Shown: positions 23,754-35,323, numbered from the stretch's first letter. The stretch is DNA of 64,000 nt from Erythroxylum novogranatense (GCA_029891385.1 CM057228.1:51547783-51611782), one strand, 5' to 3'. Notes: generated from the sequence alone by a model not told the origin. Numbers and translations: made by a program.

Positions 23754-26751
23754 GGGTTGCCAGTGCAAAAAATTGATTGCTGTCGATTGGGATGTATATT
23801 GTACTAGGGAGATGATGTGAACTTAGATGAGTGCAAATTCTGTGGTCAATCGAGGTTTAAGCCAAGAAATCGTGCAATGAAACAAAAATTAGTTCCATGG
23901 AAGCGGATGTATTATTTCCCGCTAACTCTGAGACTGCAGAGATTTTATGCATCTGATGTGACTGCATGTCACATGAGATGGCATGCTGAACACGATCAGG
24001 AAGATGGAGTAATGCGTCATCCATTGGATGCACTGGCATGGAAGCATTTCAATGACACCCATCAGCAGTTTGCAGTTGAAAGTCGGAATGTGCGGTTGGG
24101 ATTGTCGACTGATGGATTCCAACCTTTTGGTCAATCCGGACAGCAATATTCATCTTGGATGGTGATAATTACTCCTTATAATTTGCCTCCGTAGATTTGT
24201 ATGAAAGAGGCTTACATGTTTCTTACAGTTATTGTGCCGGGACCAACAAATCCTAAACAGAAAATTGATGTTTACTTACAATCGCTAATATTGGAATTGG
24301 AGCATCTTTGGGAAACTGGTGTGCAAACATATGATGTATCTTTGAAACAGAATTTTGTCATGAGAGCAGCTTTAATGTGGACGATAAGTGACTTCCCGGC
24401 TTTGGCCATGTTATCTGGTTGGAGCACAGCTGGGAAGTTGGCGTGCCCTCATTGCGGCAATGATTCAGATGCGTTTTATCTTCCAACCGGTGGCAAAATT
24501 AGTTGACAATCACAAAAAATTTCTTCCTCTTGATCATCCTTTTAGACGCAATAAATATAAGTTCATGAAAAATAGGACTGTCAAACAACCAGCTCCACCT
24601 CCGAAATGTGGTGTTGAGATTTTGCAAGAGATTGAGGCATTGGGCTTGCTTAAGGTAACTGAATTTGAAGCCGATGAAGTAAATAGAAGCATCAGCCAAA
24701 ACTTTGGTTGGCAAAAACGAAGCATATTTTAGGATTTACCATATTGAAAAACAAATATGGTACGACATAATCTGGACGTGATGCATATTGAGAAAACATG
24801 TTTGACAACTTGTTCAATACGATTATGAACATCAAGGAAGACAAAAACAATGCCAAATCCAGAGCTGATTTGGAACTGCTCTGTAGAAGACATGAGTTAC
24901 ATAAAGATGTTCGTATCGGTAAATATCCGAAAGCATGTTACACTTTGGACAAGCAACAGAAGGAGCGTTTGTGTGAATGGTTGAAAGGACTCAAGTTTCC
25001 TGATGGTTATGTTTCAAACCTGTCTAGGTGTGTAGATATGAGAAAGTACAAATTATTTGGGATGAAAGTCATGATTGTCATGTTTTTATGCAAAGGCTAA
25101 TTCCAATTGCCTTTCTCAAGTTGCTACCTTCTAAGGTATGGGAACCATTAACGGAGTTGAGCTTGTTTTTCAAAAGCTTAACATCATCTGAAATCAAGTT
25201 AGTTGAAATGGAAAAACTAGAGAATGAAATTCCAGTTATTTTGTGCAAGTTAGAAGGGATTTTTCCTCCAAGCTTTTTTGACTGCATGGAGCATCTACCG
25301 GTGCATTTACCATACGAAGCAAAACTGACCGGTCCAGTCCAATATTGATGGATGTATCCATTTGAGAGGTAACTCCTGTACTATCATATCCTTACCCATT
25401 TGTACATGTTGTGTGTACCGAACATTGTAATAACCATTTGCGTTATTATAGGTATTTACATCATCTAAAAAAATGTGAAAAACAAAGCTAGAGTTAAGGG
25501 CTCCATATGTAATGCTTATTTAGTTGAGGAAGCTAGTACGTTTTGTGGACATTCTTTTGAGCCTCATGTATGCATAAAGGCGAGACAAGTTCCTCAGAAC
25601 GACGATGGGGAGGAACAAGTGGTGCGGATGGGAACTTGTCAATTTTTACATATCCAGGACGGACATCTGGACGTGCAGCAAGACAAATGCTAAGAGAGGA
25701 GGAAATTGATGCTGCACATGGCTACATTTTATTGAACTGTCAGGAGGTTCTTCCATTCGTACAGTGAGTTGCACAACTAGTATGCTCAATTGTAGGTATT
25801 ACATCCGTTGAACGTTTCTGATTGGTGTCATTTCATATGCAGCTTATACGAGGCATTGTTGCACAAGATAATGCCTGGTATCACACAGGATGACATGAAT
25901 AACGAAGTTGGAAAACAATTCCCTCGATGGTTTGCACAATATGTAAGTTCTCACTTTAAACTATTCCTATTGTTACCTACCATGTTAACATGTTCCGATG
26001 ACATTGTACCCTTTCCGTTGCTACTTCCTGTTACATAGGCTGCCAAAAATCCAATACAGAACAAGTTCATTTATGATCTTGCGAAGAGACCTCTGCGCAT
26101 TGTTAACTCGTACCCGGTGTATTTCGTGAATGGATATAAATACCATACAGAGTCGCATGGACATACCATGTCAAGTATGAACAGTGGGGTTTCGATACAG
26201 GGTGAATTGATGGACTATTATGGGAAAATAATTGAAATACTTAAAGTTGAGTACCCTGCGTTGCCAATTAAGCGATGTGTGATATTTAAATGTGACTGGT
26301 ATGACCCGACACCAAACGTTGGAACAAAAGTGCATAGCCGATACAATGTCATTGAAATCAACTTCCGTAGACGTTTGAGAAAATTTGAACCATTCATCTT
26401 GGCTATGCAAGCAAGACAGGTGTGTTATGTCCCTTTTCCAAGCTTACGATGTAATAAGGCGGATTGGTTGGCGGTGTGCAAAGTTAAACCTAGGGGAGTG
26501 TTTGAATCCCATACAACGTAGAGGAGAGAAATGGCAGTGAAGCGTTTCAAGAAGACGTGGCTTCTATTCATGATACAATAACGTGTGACGAGACAGAACC
26601 TTTGCATGATCCTTCTAACGCTTATGTTGATATTTCATCTGCAGAGTCTGACGAGGGTAACAATGGATCTGAACAAGAGGAAGAGTTTGATTCTAATTCT
26701 TCCGACGAGGAAGATGATTGTAATTTACATTTAAGTTCTGATAGCAATTAA
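23754..26751 (+). pseudogene. tnp2: tnp2 transposase of the CACTA element
   Basis: TNP2-type transposase, which cuts the element at its ends. The frame opens directly after LTR B with LPVQKIDCC, then CKFCGQSRFKP, a MRWHAEH block, the conserved RLGLSTDGFQPFG (the Asp is a presumed catalytic residue), ITPYNLPP and GWSTAGKLACPHCG. Then follow VRHNLDVMHIEK (about 24757), FPDGYVSNLSRCVD and HDCHVFMQRLIPIAF with LPVHLPYEAKL (DUF4218-like), and after two introns IKRCVIFKCDWYDPTPNVG (DUF4216-like, about 26265-26325) and an acidic C-terminus. One clear intron is 25369-25451. Stops at 23805, 24192, 24730 and 24745 fit Trp codons; another near 25346 fits Arg CGA to TGA. Frameshifts lie near 24495, 24795, 25045 and 25470. 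Not functional. Confidence 0.9.
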
Positions 26752-26825
26752 TTTATCTTTGTAATAGACTATTTACTGTACCAAATACAGTATTCCTTTT
26801 AATCATTGCAATTCTTATTCAAGGG

Positions 26826-27581
26826 ATGTCGATGTGGCGAATGGTTCCCGACGGTAATAATTCTTTCCGTTGGGAGGAATGTGGGAAATTTGTCCCGTCC
26901 TAAGGAATAACCATTACGGGAAATAGTGTTGAGAAAAGCACTCCGATTCGTTTCCCATCCATAACCGATCTTCTACTTGAAGGTGTTTCCTATGATTATT
27001 ACGTCTGTGTTCTTATTCTGTACATCTCATTTCCTTATTTTAAGTGCCCATAACATAATAGTAATTTGATATGTTTGAACTTCATGTTGCTCAAAGCGTC
27101 CTGTGTTCTCAACGAAGAAATAAGTGCCAGTAGAGGCCAGAGCCATGACACTACGACATATGACCAATATGAAAAATTAGTTGTTGTGAAAGATTCGTTA
27201 GTTGCTTATACTGGGTCTGGACAATCACGTATGCTATCATATCTAGTTTTGCTTTGTGTCACGGTGGTGTAATAGTATGGAATCAACTATGAATATATGT
27301 TCTTCCCTGTTTTAGGTGTAACTGTTCCCCCTTGTAGTAGTTCATCCGGACAATTCGTCCTCTGTACTAAGAGCGGTGACACATTTACAATTTCCTCAAC
27401 AAGTATGGCTATAGCCAAAACATTATTGAGAGAAGGTGTCCAAAGGCCTTCACCTAGTGGGAGAAGTCTGACTGTTTCCCAAGCTTCGTTTGAACTTGCC
27501 AGGACGCTTCTCAGAAATCCAGAACTTAGGGACTCATTTACTTTTACCGACTCTCATGTCACATGGAATCCGATTGAATAA
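26826..27581 (+). pseudogene. Unrecognised middle gene of the CACTA element
   Basis: I do not recognise this product. A frame starting ATG at 26826 reads MSMWRMVPDGNNSF and, past a single TAA at 26901, continues as SITDLLLEGVSYDYYV to about 27000. A second stretch near 27110-27220 reads NEEISASRGQSHDTTTYD and ends at a GT. A third, after TTTTAG near 27315, reads SGQFVLCTKSGDTFTI...ASFELARTLLRNPELRDS and ends at 27579-27581. Codon-like texture and plausible GT-AG edges suggest a small three-exon gene between tnp2 and the TNPA-like gene. Alternatively the last two pieces are 5' exons of the TNPA-like gene. Low certainty. Confidence 0.35.
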
Positions 27582-27816
27582 TTTACGCCTGGAAAACATA
27601 ATTCGACTAAGCTGAAAAGATGTTTGTTGTTGTATAAGTTGGAATCTGGTAAACACAGTCATAATTATATAATTGTTGATGTTGATTTGTTGTTGTTAAC
27701 TTGTTTGTTAACTTTCAATGACATTGGCTTATATGTAAATAACTTCTATAAACGATTGCTCTTAAGATTGTTATATTTGTACAGAATTGGATAAATTTTG
27801 TATTTCATTCATTAAT

Positions 27817-29590
27817 ATGGGACCTAAGAGACCACGTGAGGTTATGCGGCCGAGGATTAGAGGGATGTTCGGCGGGCAGCCGTGTCAAGGTGGATTGTCA
27901 CAGTCTGGGACGCACACCGACTCACCTCCTCCTCCTACACATCCTCCCGTTGCAGATGAGCCATCACCTGCTGCTACTAATGCCACACCATCCCCTACGC
28001 TAACTCATTTATCATCCAATACCACAATAGGGGATGGAGGACATGCCCGGTAGCCTGGATCTGTAGGAGATGATGACCGAAAGTATATCACTTACATCAA
28101 TGACCAGTAAGTATGGTTATAGGATTACGCACTGTTTTTAGTCGAATAAGCCTTAGGCTTTTCGGTCTATTTGTCCAATACAATGACTTCTTGTTTCAGG
28201 TTCGTACCGTTTAGAATGGTTTTCAGGCAGATGACCTCCACTTTTAAGGAAAGGATTAAACCCGATGGATATCACTGCAGCTACGAAACAATTGTACTTT
28301 CATGAGTTCGAGGTACAATAATTATTTCTGTTATTTATTTAATATATATATATATATATGGTGTCATAATTAATATATATATAGTTTGACATTAACTAAC
28401 ATATATTTTTTTGTTCTTTAATCAGAAAGCATTTTTCTGGGACGCTACTTTGGATGGGAGCATATACAAATTCTGGAAGAGGCGGGCTCGTACACGTTAT
28501 CGCGACTTCATTAACGCGATAAATGTGGCTGGTGCACGACCCGCTTTATTTCGAAGATATTTGAGTCGTTGGTGGCGATTGGGCATCACCGCAGAATGTC
28601 CATCTCAGGATGTAACTCGGCCAACAGACGTGGAGGCCCAGGTCAACAGAGTCTTCCTGTACATACGAGAGGCTCAATAACTCACCAAGAGCATGCAAAC
28701 AGACTTGTAAGTATCTACACTTTACACTAATTTTGTCGATAGTTAGCTTCGTTGTATTATGGATAATGATAATGGTCTACCTATCTGGTGCCACTTATGG
28801 CTGTGTTGACTTATTTTCATTGTCCAACTAGAGGCGAATATCATACAACTTTACGATCCTCTGCCGAGGTTTAAACGATTTCTAGTTCACATCTAACGTT
28901 TTAGTCTTTCTCATGTAGGAGAAGTCATTGGGCACGAAGCCTACCCCCTTCAGTTATTTCTGCACACTCACACGAAGAAACATGACGGTGTAACCTTCAT
29001 CAACAACCGTTGTCGAGAGCTGAATGTATGTCCAGTTATTGCTTTTTTTTAATTTCTAAATACTGCTCCCGTCATTCGTCTTAATGTTAACTTCATATAC
29101 CTTATAGGACCAATTACAACAAACCCTTGAGCTGCAGTCGCAGGAGGAACAACCTGTAGACGTGTCTCAGACGTATTTTGAGGCTGTGGGTGGTAGGGAT
29201 CGTCGTGGAAGGATATTTGGTCTAGGTTCGTATGGGAACACATGTTATTCCCAATCTTCCATGTCCAGTACAACAGCGTCCACTAGGCCATCAAACAACA
29301 ATGAAGTCATCGAGCTCCGGGCTACAATACAAACATTAATGGACAAGATTTATCATTTAGAACAGGGGCAGACAGAGCGGGAGGAACAACGGATGAGGGA
29401 GCAGACAAAACGGGAGGAACAACGGATGAGGGAGCAGGAGCAACGAATCAGGGAGCAGATGGAGCTACAAATGAGAGAGCAGATGGCGAAGATGAGAGAA
29501 GAGATTATGCAGATGGCTCAGTTGCAACCACCGTTCGAACAGTCGAAGGGAAGTTCTCCAAAGGACCACCAACGATCACCACAACTTTAG
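27817..29590 (+). pseudogene. TNPA-like DNA-binding protein of the CACTA element (five exons)
   Basis: This matches the plant transposase Ptta/En/Spm family (transposase_24), thought to bind the subterminal repeats and assist TNP2. Exons by GT-AG edges: about 27817-28106, 28200-28310, 28426-28706, 28919-29024 and 29108-29590. Exon 1 is proline-rich (PPPPTHPPVADEP). Exon 3 holds KAFFWDATLDGSIYKFWKRR and, after a frameshift near 28600, NSANRRGGPG. Exon 4 reads LHTHTKKHDGVTFINNR. Exon 5 has YFEAVGGRDRRGRIFGLGS, then a charged coiled coil with REEQRMREQ repeats (about 29380-29520). Lesions: TAG near 28051, TGA near 28300 and the exon 3 frameshift. The (AT)n run at 28345-28362 is in intron 2. Confidence 0.8.
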
Positions 29591-29655
29591 ATATTCAAAC
29601 TCATTATTTTAAGGTACAATCATAACAATTTATGTTCACTTTGATGTGTTTTTAT

Positions 29656-29803
29656 CCAATTGCATAACGATTGACATTATTTAAACCTTTGATGTACTGG
29701 TTGATGTGTGGATGTCCAATTATGTACATCCAATTGTATAACAATTGACATTATTCAAAGCTTTGATGTACTGGTTGATGTGTGGATGTCCAATTATATA
29801 TGC
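29656..29803 (+). repeat. 74-bp tandem duplication in CACTA 3' region
   Basis: Two copies start at 29656 and 29730. Both run through TTGACATTATT and GATGTACTGGTTGATGTGTG and differ at a few positions. They lie between the TNPA-like stop codon and the subterminal repeats. Confidence 0.8.
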
Positions 29804-29837
29804 ACCTAGTGGGTCACACCATTTTTATTTCACCGAA

Positions 29838-30262
29838 GGAATACAAAATTCCGTCGGTGTGTGATTTACCGACGGAATGACACATACCGTCGGCACTTAA
29901 CCTGAACTAAATTTGGCGACGTTCGAAAGTTTGTCGTTAAATGTATAACTTCCTTCCGAAACGTTGCGACGGTGGTTCCTTCCCTAAATTATACCGACGG
30001 CTATATGCCGTCGATGATAATTTAATTTCACCAATGCCATTTTAAATCAATTTCTGTCGCAACCTAACAACAACGTTTAATATTCCGTCGGTTACCCATT
30101 GAGAAAATACGACGGAACATTTCCGTCGGTAAGTTATAAAGACGGCCATGTTTACGACAATTTCTTCTTTCTTCGCATTCCGTCAGCAAATATAATTTCC
30201 GACGAAAATAACCATTTCTTCGACGGAATATTCCGTCGGAGAATGCCAGTTTTCTTGTAGTG
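29838..30262. repeat. CACTA subterminal repeats and right terminus
   Basis: About ten copies of CCGTCGG or CCGACGG, exact or with one change, lie in both orientations, near 29853, 29871, 29888, 29992, 30008, 30084, 30110, 30123, 30221 and 30233. The last two form the perfect 18-bp palindrome CGACGGAATATTCCGTCG (30221-30238). The terminus TTTTCTTGTAGTG ends at 30262. In En/Spm such clusters are the binding sites of TNPA; this role is by analogy. Confidence 0.85.
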
Positions 30263-30558
30263 TTTGGCGGTAAAGCTAACTTATAGGCTAAAGGCCCAAT
30301 CTTCTCAATGATCTTATACGGGCCTATATACCTCAGACTAAGCTTGCCCTTCTTACAAAATCTCAACACTCCCGTCCATGAAGAAGCTCTAAGAAACACT
30401 TTGTCTCCAACTTCAAATTCCATCTCTCTTCTATGTGCATCCTCATAACTCTTCATTCTATCTTGAGCTGCTTTAATTCTCTGCTTCACCAATTTGATCT
30501 TATCAACTGTAACTTGCACCAACTCAGGTCCTACAAGTCTCCTTTCACCTTCCTCATC
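30263..30558 (-). pseudogene. Gypsy D integrase C-terminus (outer fragment)
   Basis: The minus strand reads DEEGERRLVGPELVQVTVDKIKLVKQ, then a KVFLRAS segment, GKLSLRYIGPYKIIEKIGPLAYKLALPP, and stops at the CACTA terminus. It continues the integrase that is interrupted at 35324: the codons across the junction, with one TCATC removed, read CxDEEGER, as in gypsy A. The rest of pol, the polypurine tract and the 3' LTR of D are displaced by CACTA and lie outside the window. Confidence 0.85.
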
Positions 30559-30630
30559 TGTTGGAACCCGATCTCGGAATCGAAAAATTATCTAACTCAT
30601 AACCTTTAACCAATCCTCTCACTATGGTTC

Positions 30631-33280
30631 TGTAGCACCCCACTCCCGACGAGACCCGAACCCGATATCGACGGTGATATCCGAGCCCGTGACTCGCGAG
30701 GGTGGCGTACTAGAACAGTCACTACTTTTTAAAACTCGATATGACATTTTTCTTTTCTTTAAAACAGTTGAGCGCAAAACAATAATGATTTGGCCCAATT
30801 ATAACAAAACATTTGCAATTACAAAACAATTTCAGTTATAAACCAATTTCGCTTATACCATACAAGTACACATAAATCAAAAGGGCCCATCAAACAATTC
30901 ACTACTCTAATGCGGTGTGACGACACCGATCCCGACCGATACTACTGCGCTTGCTAGCGGTAGACATACTCCGTGTGTCTAACGGGTACTCTTCACTTCT
31001 GAAAAATAGATGCAATGTTGGGTGAGTTTGCGAACTCGGTGAGAAACCATCATCGATGGTTCACCCAACTCATGCATTCACAATCATATACACATAACAC
31101 ACAGTAGCACTTACGTAAATATCACATGCAATTTCCTTATTCACATTTCATACCATTCAAATCAATTTACATTTTCATCTATCATATCTGATGCAATGCC
31201 CATGAGACACTTTCAATTTTGTTTCGTTGTTGTGACCGTCGCTTTGATCATTTACGCTGAGCGGTGGCTCAAATCGCTGGGCTTGATATGCCTGCGGTGA
31301 GCTTGAGGCTCTATCATCGTTGGACCCGAGGTCTCATGCGTTGAGCTTAAAGCTCTATCATATACATTGGGCATGATGTGCCTCAAGACCCAAATGATGA
31401 GCATAAAGTGCATCGAGCTCGTGGCTCTGCATACGCTGGTACCACCGGTCACAACTACTATTATCGATCATTTACTATGCATGAATGCACATGTCACTTT
31501 CCAATTTCCAATTATTGCATTTCGATCATTTTCCAATGTCTTGGACTTTTAGTCCGTATTTCATTCCTATGCATTTACATTTCATTTCATTAACACATTT
31601 ACAATCTAATTTACTCATGCATTTACACATACTTATTCACATTTGCACTTCAATAACACAATCCAATATTTCGAACACCCATGGTTCGAAATCAATCAAA
31701 TCACTCAATTACATATATCCATCCTTGCTTCCTCATGGCAATCAATGCATATAATTAATAAACACATAAAGGTTGAGGAACCAACTAGGTTACTCACCTG
31801 CACTTCCGAGCTACAGCCTGGAAGTCCCAATATCGTCCGTGGAGTGTCGATCCATCGGAACCTCTATGTCAATCCAAATAATTCACATTACCATTTTGGC
31901 CAATATCAATACAATAATACATATTTAACAAATACGATCAATACTATACATGTTATGACATTCCCAATCAAATTCCCGAATTCCTCAATTTCATAATCTC
32001 TAATTTGAAATCAATACATATTCAATTGAATCATTAATTTCCTCAAAACCTCAAATTCATTTTCGGAAAGCATCCCTTGCCGCGGCGAACCGGCATCCCA
32101 CGTCGCGACGTATGCACGCGTTCGTCGCGGCGTATGCCTTGTCCTCCTCGCCGCGGCGCATAAATTAAAATATTTTTAATTCGTCGCGACATGCACATCG
32201 GATTGGTTTCGCATGGCGTGTTCATCGTTAAATGACGTGCGATCGCAAAATCGCGACAGAAATCCAGAAATTTCTCAGATTTTTCTGATCTAACTCGTCC
32301 AAATTCATTCTAAACACTCTCAATCGGTTTTAAACCTTAAACCCAACTTATTTCTAACCTCAATCCATCATTTAAACCATTTTTCATCAAAAACCCAAAT
32401 CAAAACCAACGAAAACCCTATCATCGACACTTTCCAAATTTCTAAACAATTTCTTACTCAAATCTATGATCAAATCAAACGATTTAACTTATAAACGCAT
32501 AGAAACTTACTTGATTCAAGATTCAATCCTTTGAAAATCCTTCAAGAACTCCAAATCCCACGTTTTTCTCACCCACGACCGTCGATGGTGAGAAATGAAC
32601 ATTTAACATATATATATATATATATATATATATAAGCTTTAAAGGCTTGTTTGGCAATTTAGTTGCCACAAGTCCGAATCTTAACGTCTATCAGTCCAAT
32701 TCTTATTTTATTTTTCTCCCAATTTCGCAATGATCATGAACAATACTCCCAAAATCATAATTCCAATTGTTCCATATCAATTATCATTCTTCTCGGACTC
32801 GAAATCAAATAAATCAGTCACTAAGCCAATTTTCTAGTCCGGATCTCTTACTCTAAAATTTCCGGAGAAATTTCCATAAATTCACTAAAATTGAGTAATG
32901 CCAATTCCTATGCTCAAATTTCCAAATTTCCCTTTCTCTATAATCCATTTCATTCCAAGTTCATATTCAAAACCCAATTATACACTCTAAATATCCAATT
33001 TTCACAAACCAAATTCTCATATGTACAATTTTGATAAATTCCCAATTGCACAATTAAGCCAATTCTCATCGGACCAATTATAACCAATTTCCAATTTCAC
33101 AATCAAGTCGGAATTGTCATACATGTATGTACATATATATATATACTTATGCAAATAATAATCATTTATCAACGACTATCAAAACTGTAATGCATGTGCA
33201 ATGCAACACTTTGCCTGTACCAAATCCTAACCCGATCCAAATTACCAATCTACCCATCACTCCGATAACGGGATGTTACA
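30631..33280 (-). mobile_element. Solo LTR C3 nested in LTR H
   Basis: The ends TGTAGCACCCC (30631) and GGGATGTTACA (33280) match LTR C2, and the 5-bp duplication GGTTC flanks it exactly (30626-30630 and 33281-33285). Length is 2650 bp against 4274 for C2; the difference corresponds largely to the missing ~190-bp cassette. It holds the hairpin ladder, the donor-like word at 31788-31800, an (AT)n run at 32606-32635 and GC-rich CGTCGCGGCG words at 32080-32230. No internal region is present, so it is a solo LTR. Confidence 0.92.
31259..31427. repeat. Hairpin ladder in LTR C3
   Basis: Eight short inverted repeats: GAGCGGTGGCTC (31259), GGGCTTGATATGCCT (31279), GAGCTTGAGGCTC (31299), GGACCCGAGGTCT (31322), GAGCTTAAAGCTC (31343), GGGCATGATGTGCCT (31369), GAGCATAAAGTGC (31399) and GAGCTCGTGGCTC (31415). 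Order and stem types parallel those of C2, with paired changes in some stems. Confidence 0.7.
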
Positions 33281-35323
33281 GGTTCAATCAATCTCTTTCC
33301 ATTTAATCTCCTAAAAATTATAATTACTCATGAAGGAGTAGCTAAATGTCTTAGGAATCCAACGTTTCAAAAATTAAAGAAGTGAAATTTCAAATTATTG
33401 CTTATGTTTTCATAAAAATAAAGAAAGAGGGTTTTGATTTGAATTGTTTCCAAAAGTTTAGGAAAATAATTGCAAGTTTTTGATAAATTAAGGAAATTCC
33501 TGAGATTATGAAAAATTGTTAAAAAAAGTTAGAATTATTGTTTATAATGATTTTTGCATAAATTGTTAAAATTTCTGAAATTCTTTATGCTTAAAGAATT
33601 TGATCAATTATGAAATTGATAATAAAAGCGTTGCATTTTGTGTTTATGAATGATTGTAAATTGACTATGATTTTGTTTGTTATGTGATTGATTGAGGATT
33701 TGAAATTGCATTTTTTTAAATTGCTATATGAATTCATGTGATTGTGAATGTGTCAAGTGTGACACGATATGAAAAATAAGATTTTAAAACCTGCCTTCGG
33801 GCAATTCGATTTTCGAGTATAATTATGTGGTATGTGGTTTGGTTAGGTCCCTTAAGCTAGAGTCAGTGCACTGGTCTTATTTTTAATAGCCTTCTTTTGA
33901 CTGCCCGTTCGTAACATTGGAGCTCTGATCTCGGACTCCCATAAGTCACAGCTATACTGGACCGCTATGCGGGAAAGTGTAGTACGTTCCGTTCACGAAC
34001 GCAGGTGATTATATGGAATGTGCGAGACGTCCGCTTTTGGACCGACCCAAACCGTTTTGATATGTTATGTGTTTTTGGTTTGTGTATATTGTGATGCATT
34101 TCATGTTTTGAATTTGATTATGAAATGTGAAAATTTGAGAAATTTTAGAACTACGAACGTGAGCGTTAAATCATGACATTTTTGAATTTGATGATGATGC
34201 TTTGATTTTGAAGAGTTGAAAAGTTTGAAAACGAGCTTTTGAATTTTTTCGACTGAGAAATGTTTATAACTGTCAAACACCTTGAAAAATGTTTTTGCTT
34301 ATTATTCGTTTTATAAACATTTTATCCACGAGCTTTGTGCTCACCCCCCTTTCATCCCCATCTCCAGGTATTCGAGCAGGAGATCGGATGAAAGAATGTC
34401 AAGATATGCTGTTCGATTTTGTACCGCTTATGTTTTATGAAATTAGGATTTTTGGCATTGTATATGGCTTGTAAAGGCATTCAAGTTTGTAGTATATCTA
34501 ATTTCGGGATGTAAGTGAATTATGGATTTGTGTATTAAGATTGAGATATAGATTTGTGTATGGCTATAGTTTGTGCATTATGGTTTCATATGTAATTTGA
34601 GTTGAGGTATAAATGTGTTGGTGATATGGATGAATTTGATTGATTGCGAATTATTGAAGTACTTTAGAAATAGGATTGCGTTTGTGTATGCTGAATTTCA
34701 GGACGGGGTTTCCGATGATATTGGTTATTGTGTGATAATTATAGAAGTGTTTATTTTGTCACCTTGCAGGTTTTGGGTTAGTTAGGATGCAGCCGTTATG
34801 CTGCCGAAATTTTGGTAGAAATAATATAAATATATGGGATTTGTATAATTATATAAGATGAATAGTATGATTGGAGTTTTTGATTGAGATTATGGAATTG
34901 ATGAATTCTAATTTGAAAAAGAGTATTGCTATGTATGAAATTGAGTAAAATGGAAAAGAAAGAAAAATTTTTTTATACCGATTCGGATGGACTTTCGGAT
35001 AGTTAAGTCTTAAGGTTTTCAATGCGATTGCTTTTCTAAGTGTATGTTATCAGATGTCGGGATGTGATTTTCAGTTTAACCGAACCATTTGTTTGCTTCC
35101 GCTTTGAGTATTCGATTCATCTTCGTATTCGATTTTAATATGTATTCGCCTTGATATCCGATTTGCTTTTGGTTTCGCCTTTTCTTTTGCTTTTTGATTT
35201 TGTTATGATACTTTGCATTTTCTCCTTCGCTTCAATTTGTGTTTTGCTTTTCAATATATTTTTCGTTTCTGGCTTTTGTTTTCCGGTTGGGATCTGGTTC
35301 CGAGATCAGGTTCCAACATCATC

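Larger units (their letters stand above)
23753..30262 (+). mobile_element. CACTA (En/Spm) transposon, right part
   Basis: The right end at 30250-30262 reads TTTTCTTGTAGTG, the complement of the CACTACAAGAAAA terminus typical of plant CACTA elements. Genes run left to right: tnp2, an unrecognised middle gene and a TNPA-like gene, followed by subterminal CCGTCGG repeats. The left part, with the other terminus and the tnp2 N-terminus, is cut off by element B at 23752. At the right it abuts the integrase C-terminus of gypsy D, so it inserted into D; the 3-bp duplication cannot be checked because the left junction is not in the window. Confidence 0.9.
30559..35318 (+). mobile_element. Solo LTR H, inserted in gypsy D integrase
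   Basis: It begins TGTTGGAACCCG at 30559 and ends GGTTCCAACA at 35318. Both sides carry the 5-bp duplication TCATC (30554-30558 and 35319-35323). Without the nested C3 LTR it is about 2.1 kb. There is no PBS, internal region or second LTR, so it is a solo LTR left by LTR-LTR recombination. It contains the CTGCCCGTTCG...GTGTAGTACG block (33900-33985) and the CACGAGCTTTGTGCTCACCCCCC...CCAGG block (34327-34370). The 3' part (35100-35318) resembles the 3' part of LTR E. It lacks the ~190-bp cassette. Confidence 0.9.

Noticed and set aside
32606..32635. (AT)n run as a TATA promoter in C3
   Set aside because: It could act as one, but simple AT runs also occur at 28345, 33129, 55456 and 63302, so position alone does not support a promoter call.
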